A stretch of 5,748 nucleotides of DNA from Actinomycetes bacterium. Its GTDB lineage: Bacteria > Actinomycetota > Actinomycetes > Actinomycetales > Microbacteriaceae. The position numbers and the translations under genes were made by a program. Below, in pieces: positions 1-4,340 of the stretch (its first letter is position 1; every line of letters begins with the position of its first letter). The notes beneath the pieces were generated by a model. That model was not told the DNA's origin. It did no database searches and worked only from the letters and a program-made list of their open reading frames with translations. The stretch is from contig JAJYSF010000080.1 in NCBI GenBank assembly GCA_021793715.1, positions 1 through 5,748 on the forward strand, written 5' to 3'.

Positions 1-797
1 ACGACGTGCTGAACCGCCAGCGTCTCGCGATCTACTCCGACCGCCGCGTGATCCTGGAAGGCGACGACATCCGTGAGCGGGTGCACCACTTCATGGAGGA
101 CGCGATCACCCAGGTGATCAAGGATCACACCTCTGTCGGTCACAACGAGAGCTGGGACTTCGACGCACTCTGGACCGAGCTGAAGTCGCTCTACCCGATC
201 GGCGTCACGATCGAAGAGGTCGCTGCCGAGGCGCGCAGCCGCAAGGGCGGCATCGACCAGGCCGGCCTCACACGCGAGCTGCTGAGCGACGCGGAGATCG
301 CCTACGAGAAGCGCGAGGAGACCCTCGGTCACGAGGCGATGCGCGAGCTCGAGCGCCGCGTCGTCCTGCAGGTGCTCGACCGCCGCTGGCGCGACCACCT
401 CTACGAGATGGACTACCTCAAGGACGGCATCGGGCTGCGCGCGATGGCGCAGCGCGACCCGCTGATCGAGTATCAGCGCGAGGGCCACACGATGTACGAG
501 TCGATGATGGCGCAGATCAAGGAAGAGACCGTCGGGTACCTGTTCAACCTCGAAGTGAAGGTGAACGCCGCATCCGACGGATCCGCGCAGCAGGTCGAGG
601 CGAAGGGGCTGACCGATGCGCCGGCCACCGACCAGCAGAAGCTCGCCTACTCGGCCCCGGACGAGGACGGCGACGTCGAGGTCCGCGGCGCGAACGGCCA
701 GGTGAAGACCAGTCGCCCGGACAGCGAGCGCACGGCGACCTCCGGAAGCCGCCCGATGAACCGCGAGGAACGGCGCCGCCAGGCGAAGAAGAAGTAG
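1..797 (+). CDS. secA: Preprotein translocase ATPase SecA, C-terminal part (5' truncated by window)
   Basis: The reading frame is open from the window edge (first full codon at 3) to TAG at 795-797, giving about 264 residues, roughly the last quarter to third of a SecA of usually about 900 residues. SecA is the cytosolic ATPase that drives unfolded preproteins through the SecYEG channel. Visible regions are the helical scaffold and wing part at the start (DVLNRQR, then IYSDRR) and the two-helix finger around fragment residues 120-165 ([17 protein letters not shown], then [16 protein letters not shown]), which are hallmarks of the family. After GYLFNLEV there is a low-complexity linker and a basic end, [12 protein letters not shown]. 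The cysteine-rich SEC-C zinc motif of proteobacterial SecA is missing, which is normal for actinobacterial housekeeping SecA. The nucleotide-binding domains lie outside the window. The alaA-like gene follows after 41 nt but seems to have its own promoter. Confidence 0.97.
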   Translation, partial: DVLNRQRLAIYSDRRVILEGDDIRERVHHFMEDAITQVIKDHTSVGHNESWDFDALWTELKSLYPIGVTIEEVAAEARSRKGGIDQAGLTRELLSDAEIAYEKREETLGHEAMRELERRVVLQVLDRRWRDHLYEMDYLKDGIGLRAMAQRDPLIEYQREGHTMYESMMAQIKEETVGYLFNLEVKVNAASDGSAQQVEAKGLTDAPATDQQKLAYSAPDEDGDVEVRGANGQVKTSRPDSERTATSGSRPMNREERRRQAKKK

Positions 798-826
798 CGT
801 CGCGAAGCGGCAGGGGGCTCGGCCCG

Positions 827-832
827 TAGAAT
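827..832 (+). promoter_or_regulatory. -10 element (TAGAAT) for leaderless alaA mRNA
   Basis: TAGAAT matches the sigma-70/SigA -10 consensus at five of six positions. It is followed by 6 nt (gacagg, 833-838) and then the ATG at 839, so the expected transcription start is at or next to the A of the start codon. No Shine-Dalgarno sequence lies at the usual distance. I see no good -35 (TTGACA-like) hexamer about 17 bp upstream, which is common in high-GC actinobacteria. The call rests on -10 sequence and spacing. Confidence 0.6.
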
Positions 833-838
833 GACAGG

Positions 839-2065
839 ATGAGCCCCCTGCGTCACCTCGATCAGTCCGCGAAGCTCCGTAACGTACTGTACGAGATCCG
901 CGGCGCAGCGCTGGCCGAGGCCGATCGACTCGAACAGGACGGGCACACGATCCTCAAGCTCAACACGGGCAATCCCGCCGTGTTCGGCTTCGAGGCGCCG
1001 TATCAGATCGTGCGCGACATGCTGCACGCCGTGCCCACCGCGCACGGCTACACCGACGCGCGCGGCATCGTCGAGGCCCGGCGCGCGATCGTCAGTCGGT
1101 ACGAGAACGTGCCCGATTTCCCGGTGTTCGACGTCGACGACGTCTACCTCGGAAACGGCGTCTCCGAACTGATCACGATGACGATGCAGGCCCTCCTTGA
1201 CGAGGGCGACGAAGTGCTGATCCCGGCTCCCGATTATCCGCTCTGGACCGCGATGACGAGTCTGTCGGGCGGAACGCCGGTGCACTATCTGGCCGACGAG
1301 CACGCCGGGTGGCAGCCAGACCTTGAGGACATCCGGGCGAAGATCACGCCGAAGACCAAGGCGATCGTCGTGATCAATCCGAACAATCCGACAGGCGCGG
1401 TCTACTCCCGCGAGGTGCTCGAGGGGATCGTGCAGATCGCGCGCGAGAACTCACTGCTCCTCCTCGCCGACGAGATCTACGATCGGATCCTGTACGACGA
1501 CGCGCAGCACGTCTCGCTCGCGACGCTCGCGCCCGACCTGCTGTGCCTGACGTTCAACGGTCTGTCGAAGACGTACCGCGTCGCAGGCTACCGTTCCGGA
1601 TGGCTCGTGATCACGGGCCCGCGCGACCACGCGGAGGGCTTCCTCGAGGGAATCCAGCTGCTCGCCTCGACGCGACTGAGTCCGAACGCGCCCGGCCAGC
1701 ACGCGGTGCTCGCGGCGCTGACGGGTACGCAGTCGATCGACGCGCTGATCGCGCCGACCGGCCGTCTCCACGAGCAGCGCGACATCGCGTACGAAGGCCT
1801 CAATGCGATCCCCGGCGTCAGCTGCGTGAAGCCCACCGGGGCACTGTATGCGTTTCCGCGCCTCGATCCCGAGGTGCACGAGATCCACGACGACCGGCAG
1901 CTCATCTACGACCTCCTCGTCGCGGAGCACATCCTCATGGTCGAGGGGACCGGCTTCAACTGGCCGACGCCCGACCACCTGCGTCTCGTGAACCTCCCGG
2001 AGCCGCGCGTGCTCAGCGAGGCGATCGAACGGCTCGGGAACTTCCTCGCCTCCTACAAGCAGTAG
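839..2065 (+). CDS. alaA: PLP-dependent alanine aminotransferase (AlaA/AspC-like, fold type I)
   Basis: 408 residues, full length for the AlaA group (E. coli AlaA and mycobacterial 'AspC' are each a little over 400). The enzyme is expected to transfer the amino group between glutamate and pyruvate to make alanine, in the cytosol, using pyridoxal phosphate. Recognised segments are the N-terminal LYEIRGAAL and LNTGNP, the VYLGNGVSELI cofactor-binding loop, the PDYPLWTA strand, and INPNNPTGAVYS with N183. ADEIYDRILYD carries D211 (pyridine nitrogen) and Y214 (O3'). FNGLSKTYRVAGYRSGW carries the Schiff-base lysine K244, and DHLRLVNLP carries R382, which binds the substrate carboxylate. All key residues are present, so it should be active. 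LNTGNPAVFGF replaces the more usual LNIGNPAPFGF, a mild change. The ATG at 839 is forced as the earliest start because an in-frame TAG lies at 827-829. The 3' end faces the Rv3235-family gene across 4 nt. Exact amino-acid preference (alanine, valine or aspartate) cannot be read from sequence. Confidence 0.92.
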   Translation: MSPLRHLDQSAKLRNVLYEIRGAALAEADRLEQDGHTILKLNTGNPAVFGFEAPYQIVRDMLHAVPTAHGYTDARGIVEARRAIVSRYENVPDFPVFDVDDVYLGNGVSELITMTMQALLDEGDEVLIPAPDYPLWTAMTSLSGGTPVHYLADEHAGWQPDLEDIRAKITPKTKAIVVINPNNPTGAVYSREVLEGIVQIARENSLLLLADEIYDRILYDDAQHVSLATLAPDLLCLTFNGLSKTYRVAGYRSGWLVITGPRDHAEGFLEGIQLLASTRLSPNAPGQHAVLAALTGTQSIDALIAPTGRLHEQRDIAYEGLNAIPGVSCVKPTGALYAFPRLDPEVHEIHDDRQLIYDLLVAEHILMVEGTGFNWPTPDHLRLVNLPEPRVLSEAIERLGNFLASYKQ

Positions 2066-2069
2066 TGCG

Positions 2070-2486
2070 TCAGAGCACGGCGAGCGACGTGGCGCGCCAG
2101 CGTCGATCGTAACCCTCGAGGCGGATCGCGATCGCTCGTGTGCGCGCCATCGTGGCCACGATCACGGTCGCCTCGACGACGCCGTCGGTCGGCGACGTGC
2201 ACAGCACCCGTTGGATGCGATAGACGGGCTGGCGCGCCGACTGCGACCGGGCACTGCGTGCGCGTGCGGCGAGGTTGGCGCGCAGGACGAGGTTGCGGTA
2301 TGGCTCTTCCGCGAGCCATCGGGAGAGTTGGTCGACGTCACGCACGCCCGCGATGACCTCGACAGCCCCTCCGGCGAGCGTCGCGAGAAGCGGCTCCGCA
2401 TCAGGAAGGCTCTTCGTCGCGGTGCGCTGCGGAGCGAACATGTCATGGATCTGATTCGTGCGGTATCGACGTATGGCGGGCGGCAT
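2070..2486 (-). CDS. Rv3235-family protein (function unknown)
   Basis: 138 residues, ATG at 2486-2484 and TGA at 2072-2070 on the minus strand. The protein belongs by overall pattern to the small actinobacterial Rv3235 family. It has a variable N-terminus, a helical middle (PLLATLAGGAVEVIAGVRDVDQL, then a W and RNLVLRANLAARAR) and a diagnostic C-terminus with IAIRLEGYDRRWRATSLAVL. It has no signal peptide, membrane segment or catalytic motif, and is probably cytosolic. Family members often lie near secA in actinobacterial genomes, as here, so a link to secretion has been easy to suspect but is not shown by the sequence. The next in-frame codon upstream that matters is a stop 54 nt before the ATG, and no other start lies between them. 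A weak purine run (AGAGAGAA) just before the ATG may serve as ribosome binding site. It converges on alaA with a 4-nt gap. Confidence 0.85.
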   Translation of the reverse strand: MPPAIRRYRTNQIHDMFAPQRTATKSLPDAEPLLATLAGGAVEVIAGVRDVDQLSRWLAEEPYRNLVLRANLAARARSARSQSARQPVYRIQRVLCTSPTDGVVEATVIVATMARTRAIAIRLEGYDRRWRATSLAVL

Positions 2487-2572
2487 GATTCTCTCTGCTC
2501 TGCGATTGTGGGAGCGCTCTTCTCGTTCGATATCGACTCACACAACCAGTGCCGGCGCGGCGGAGCCAGCCG

Positions 2573-2578
2573 ATTATA
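2573..2578 (-). promoter_or_regulatory. Candidate -10 element (TATAAT) for the Rv3235-family gene
   Basis: Read on the minus strand, 2578 to 2573 is a perfect TATAAT hexamer in an otherwise GC-rich intergenic region, 86 nt before the ATG at 2486. It would give a leader of about 80 nt. No convincing -35 hexamer or TGN extension accompanies it. A competing candidate is CACAAT much closer to the gene (about 19-24 nt before the ATG), which would give a leader of about 12 nt holding the weak AGAGAG ribosome binding site. I cannot decide between them. Confidence 0.35.
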
Positions 2579-2580
2579 TG

Positions 2581-2589
2581 CCTGTGGAT
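2581..2589 (+). promoter_or_regulatory. CCTGTGGAT motif, copy 1 (shared upstream element)
   Basis: The 9-mer CCTGTGGAT begins 49 bp before the start codon at 2630. An identical 9-mer is found 51 bp before the next rightward promoter's gene (3540-3548). Its core TGTGGAT is seven of nine positions of a DnaA box read on the minus strand; this copy continues CC instead of AA and overlaps the palindrome GTGGATCCAC. It may be a binding site common to both promoters; the protein is unknown. Confidence 0.3.
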
Positions 2590-2616
2590 CCACGCGGAAC
2601 GGCCCGCCCGAGCCGC

Positions 2617-2622
2617 TACGCT
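2617..2622 (+). promoter_or_regulatory. -10 element (TACGCT) for leaderless gene at 2630
   Basis: TACGCT fits the actinobacterial -10 pattern TANNNT and is followed by exactly 7 nt (cgcagcc) before the ATG at 2630, placing the transcription start on the A of the start codon. No Shine-Dalgarno sequence precedes that ATG. The same hexamer with near-identical spacing precedes pdtaS at 5506-5511. No clear -35 is visible. Confidence 0.6.
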
Positions 2623-2629
2623 CGCAGCC

Positions 2630-3223
2630 ATGCCGTCCGATCGCTGGGAGAGTCTCTTCGAGGATCTCGAGCTCCAGTTCGCCGCGGAACGTGACGCGGC
2701 GGGTGCCGTCCTCGAGGCGGAGCGTGACCGTGTGCGGGTCGGTCGGCTCACCCTCCGCCAGCGACTCGCAGCGGTGCCGGCCGGAGCCGACATCGTCGTC
2801 GACGACACGGCGGGAGAGGTCCATCGCCTCCGCGTCGACGCCGTCGGCGCGAACTGGGTCGCCGGCACGGTGACGGAGAGCACGGGGATCCTCGTTCTGC
2901 GTCTCGACGCGATCGACGCCGTGCAGATGCCCGACCGCGCAGCCGACGCACCGCAGGACGCTGATCCGCTTCTGGAGCGCATGGACGTCGGCTTCCTCTT
3001 GCGCGGGCTCGCACGTCGCCGCGCCGCGGTCACGATCGGATTCGTGCGCGGCGGACGACTGACCGGCACCCCCGCGCTCGTCGGGGCCGATCACGTCGAC
3101 CTCGCGGTGCACGATCCCGGAGATGCGCCACGCCCCGCGGCGGTGCGCGGTGTGCGCACGCTCGCGTTCGCCGCGATCGCGTGGGTACGCGTCGGCGCGC
3201 GCCGAGACCTCGGCCTCGGGTGA
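2630..3223 (+). CDS. Uncharacterised protein with N-terminal helix and two beta-rich (Sm/SH3-like?) repeats
   Basis: 197 residues, ATG 2630 to TGA 3221-3223. I do not recognise a named family with certainty; similar actinobacterial proteins are annotated as hypothetical. Residues 1-48 are highly charged and predicted helical, with coiled-coil potential (RWESLFEDLELQFAAERD and onward to LRQRL). Residues about 52-100 and 131-188 look like two copies of one small beta-barrel unit: each has a glycine-containing turn, then VGANWV (72-77) or VGADHV (151-156), then a valine-rich strand, and ends in hydrophobic LDAIDAVQM or FAAIAWVRV. The middle linker (101-117) is acidic. This layout recalls Sm-like or SH3-like barrels, which is inference. 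There is no signal peptide or membrane segment, so it is probably cytosolic. An in-frame ATG at 2549 was rejected because translation from there would run across the -10 element. It converges on the helix-turn-helix gene with an 11-nt gap. Confidence 0.8.
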   Translation: MPSDRWESLFEDLELQFAAERDAAGAVLEAERDRVRVGRLTLRQRLAAVPAGADIVVDDTAGEVHRLRVDAVGANWVAGTVTESTGILVLRLDAIDAVQMPDRAADAPQDADPLLERMDVGFLLRGLARRRAAVTIGFVRGGRLTGTPALVGADHVDLAVHDPGDAPRPAAVRGVRTLAFAAIAWVRVGARRDLGLG

Positions 3224-3234
3224 CGCTGATGTGC

Positions 3235-3501
3235 TCAGAGGCGCGTCTGCGGGCCCCACAGCTCGGGAATGCTCGCGATGTTCGACTCGTGCCACAGCGC
3301 GTGGCGCCGGCTCAGCTCGGTCTGATCGTCGAGGTAGTCGCGGACGCTGTCGCGCTCGATGCGCCAGGCCTCCGGGTGGCCGACCTGCGCACCGCGCAGC
3401 CGGCCGTCTATCACGAGCGTCACGACCTCGTCGGGCGTGATCGTGAGCAGCTCCGCCACCTCAGCTGGCGTAAGGAAGAGCGCACCCTGATCGGTCGACA
3501 T
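3235..3501 (-). CDS. Small helix-turn-helix DNA-binding protein (MerR/excisionase-type, HTH_17)
   Basis: 88 residues, ATG 3501-3499 to TGA 3237-3235 on the minus strand. Residues 9-57 match the compact winged helix of the MerR/excisionase/BldC superfamily: FLTPAEVAELLTITPDEVV (first two helices), then DGRLRGAQVG (wing turn), AWRIERDSVRDYL (final strand and helix). It should bind DNA, probably as a transcription factor. It has no separate effector domain, only a 30-residue tail ending in WHESNIASIPELWGPQTRL, a pattern found in other actinobacterial homologues as far as I recall. It is divergent from the SAF-domain gene with 89 bp between, so that operon or its own promoter is the obvious candidate target, by inference only. 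Although GGAGG lies before the ATG, it is 1 nt away and cannot act as a normal Shine-Dalgarno sequence. Confidence 0.85.
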   Translation of the reverse strand: MSTDQGALFLTPAEVAELLTITPDEVVTLVIDGRLRGAQVGHPEAWRIERDSVRDYLDDQTELSRRHALWHESNIASIPELWGPQTRL

Positions 3502-3507
3502 GCCTCC

Positions 3508-3513
3508 ATTATG
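3508..3513 (-). promoter_or_regulatory. -10 element (CATAAT) for leaderless HTH gene
   Basis: On the minus strand CATAAT (3513 to 3508) matches TATAAT in five of six positions and is followed by 6 nt (ggaggc, 3507-3502) and the ATG at 3501. The transcription start is therefore expected at the start codon itself. The GGAGG inside the spacer would then lie outside the mRNA. A -35 element is not evident. Confidence 0.5.
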
Positions 3514-3539
3514 CGGCCGCGCATGCGGTCACGGATTCG

Positions 3540-3550
3540 CCTGTGGATAA
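3540..3550 (-). promoter_or_regulatory. Perfect DnaA box (TTATCCACA) including CCTGTGGAT motif copy 2
   Basis: The minus strand reads TTATCCACA at 3550-3542, identical to the classical DnaA-box consensus. On the plus strand the same site is part of CCTGTGGAT (3540-3548), which also occurs at 2581-2589. It ends 40 bp before the SAF gene start and 41 bp upstream of the HTH gene start, so it could act on either. A single box does not make an origin; it may be a regulatory or titration site, or chance. Confidence 0.4.
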
Positions 3551-3577
3551 CTTTCGAGGCACATCCGCGATTTCTGC

Positions 3578-3583
3578 CACCAT
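3578..3583 (+). promoter_or_regulatory. Candidate -10 element (CACCAT, with TGC extension) for SAF-domain gene
   Basis: CACCAT keeps the two most important -10 positions (A at 2, T at 6) and has TGC immediately upstream (3575-3577), an extended -10 arrangement. It is followed by exactly 7 nt (tccgaac) before the ATG at 3591. This is the weakest of the five leaderless-type elements in the window, but its spacing matches the others and no Shine-Dalgarno sequence is present. Confidence 0.4.
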
Positions 3584-3590
3584 TCCGAAC

Positions 3591-4340
3591 ATGCCGCCAT
3601 TCACTCGCGACGCACGTCGAGCCCGGCCCGCGTGGCTCGACGCCCGCTTTCTCATCGGACTCGTCCTCGTCGCCGCCTCCGTTGCGGGCGTCTGGGGCGT
3701 CGTCAACGCCGCACGCCAGACCGCTCCGGCGCTCGCCGTCGAGCGCCCCGTCGTACCCGGCCAGTCGATCACGGCGGCCGATGTCGTCCAGATCGACGTG
3801 CAGCTCGGCGCCGCCGCCGACGGCTACCTCTCCCCGGCCGACCTGGACGACGGGCTCGTCGCGACCGCCGCCATCGCCGCCGGAGACCTCATCCCCGCGG
3901 CCGCGGTCGCGGAGGCCGACGCCACAGACGTCACGACCGTCGTGGTCCGCAGCACGCTCGACGTGCCGGCGAACATCGACGTCGGCTCCACGGTCGAACT
4001 GTGGGCAGCGCCCGCGGAGGAGCCGGGGGAGCACGGCGAGCCGCGCGTGATCGTCACGCGCGCGACCGTTGCGAATCTCGTGACCGACGACGGCGTCATG
4101 CGACAGGAAGGCGCCGTCGTCGAACTCGTCGTCTCGCGCGACGTCGTCGGCGAGGTGCTGCGGCACGTGTCCGGCGGATCCGCTCTGTCGGTCGTGCCCG
4201 CGAGCCTCGCACGCGAACCGGACGCCGCGGATCCGCCGGATGCCGAGAACGGGGAGATCGACAACGAGCATGCCGGGGACGACACCGGCACCGGCGACGT
4301 CGACGAATCCGTCGATGACGCTTCGAAGGACGACGAGTGA
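3591..4340 (+). CDS. Membrane-anchored SAF-domain protein (CpaB/RcpC-like) with acidic tail
   Basis: 249 residues. A basic N-terminus (RDARRARPAWLDARF) precedes one membrane segment at about residues 20-38 (FLIGLVLVAASVAGVWGVV), so the rest should lie outside the membrane. Residues about 49-110 form a SAF domain: AVERPVVPGQSITAADVV, then ATAAIAAGDLIPAAAV. This is the arrangement of CpaB/RcpC, a Tad pilus assembly protein related to the flagellar P-ring chaperone FlgA. A second beta-rich region follows (VVVRSTLDVPANIDVGSTVELWAAP to about 200). Residues 208-249 form a low-complexity tail with 18 Asp/Glu in 42. An in-frame GTG at 3543 was rejected because it lies within the DnaA-box motif, ahead of the likely promoter; ATG 3591 puts the membrane anchor at a usual distance. 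Its last four bases overlap the next start codon, so the two are co-translated. The exact role in an organism without visible Tad neighbours is unknown. Confidence 0.85.
   Translation: MPPFTRDARRARPAWLDARFLIGLVLVAASVAGVWGVVNAARQTAPALAVERPVVPGQSITAADVVQIDVQLGAAADGYLSPADLDDGLVATAAIAAGDLIPAAAVAEADATDVTTVVVRSTLDVPANIDVGSTVELWAAPAEEPGEHGEPRVIVTRATVANLVTDDGVMRQEGAVVELVVSRDVVGEVLRHVSGGSALSVVPASLAREPDAADPPDAENGEIDNEHAGDDTGTGDVDESVDDASKDDE
4326..4330 (+). promoter_or_regulatory. Shine-Dalgarno sequence (AAGGA) for the CpaE-like gene
   Basis: AAGGA lies 6 nt before the GTG at 4337, an ideal spacing, inside the end of the SAF-domain gene. Together with the GTGA start/stop overlap (4337-4340) it decides the start of the downstream gene and indicates translational coupling. 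It is the only clear Shine-Dalgarno sequence in this window. Confidence 0.75.

Larger units (their letters stand above)
2487..2629. other. Divergent intergenic region with two 10-bp palindromes
   Basis: This 143-bp region lies between the start codons of the minus-strand Rv3235-family gene and the plus-strand gene at 2630. It is more AT-rich than its surroundings in its left half. It contains the palindrome TCGATATCGA (2527-2536), the palindrome GTGGATCCAC (2584-2593), a minus-strand TATAAT (2573-2578) and a plus-strand TACGCT (2617-2622). No open reading frame with coding character and no RNA gene is recognisable in it. Confidence 0.6.
3502..3590. other. Divergent intergenic region between HTH gene and SAF-CpaE-pdtaS run
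   Basis: This 89-bp region holds, from left to right, the minus-strand -10 candidate CATAAT (3508-3513), an overlapping NotI-type palindrome GCGGCCGC (3513-3520), the direct repeat ATGCGG (3511-3516 and 3523-3528, period 12), the DnaA-box/CCTGTGGAT motif (3540-3550) and the plus-strand -10 candidate CACCAT (3578-3583). It is short enough that one bound protein could affect both genes. Confidence 0.6.

Noticed and set aside
815..825. Possible terminator hairpin GGGC-TCG-GCCC after secA
   Set aside because: The stem is only 4 bp and no T-run follows; in GC-rich DNA this is expected by chance.
1543..2112. Plus-strand open frame inside alaA
   Set aside because: Arg/Pro-rich shadow of alaA in another frame; alaA carries all catalytic residues through this stretch.
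2549..2629. ATG at 2549 as start of the two-repeat gene
   Set aside because: The extra 27 residues have no family character, and translation would cross the TACGCT -10 element positioned exactly for ATG 2630.
2162..3295. Long minus-strand open frame (377 codons) across the Rv3235-family gene, the intergenic region and the gene at 2630
   Set aside because: Low-complexity composition, crosses two promoters and overlaps genes with better coding character in other frames.
3502..3507. GGAGG before the HTH gene as a Shine-Dalgarno sequence
   Set aside because: It is 1 nt from the ATG, too close to position the ribosome, and would be outside a leaderless mRNA.
3543..3590. GTG at 3543 as start of the SAF-domain gene
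   Set aside because: It sits inside the DnaA-box motif and ahead of the -10 candidate, adds a non-conserved-looking extension, and has no ribosome binding site; ATG 3591 fits better.
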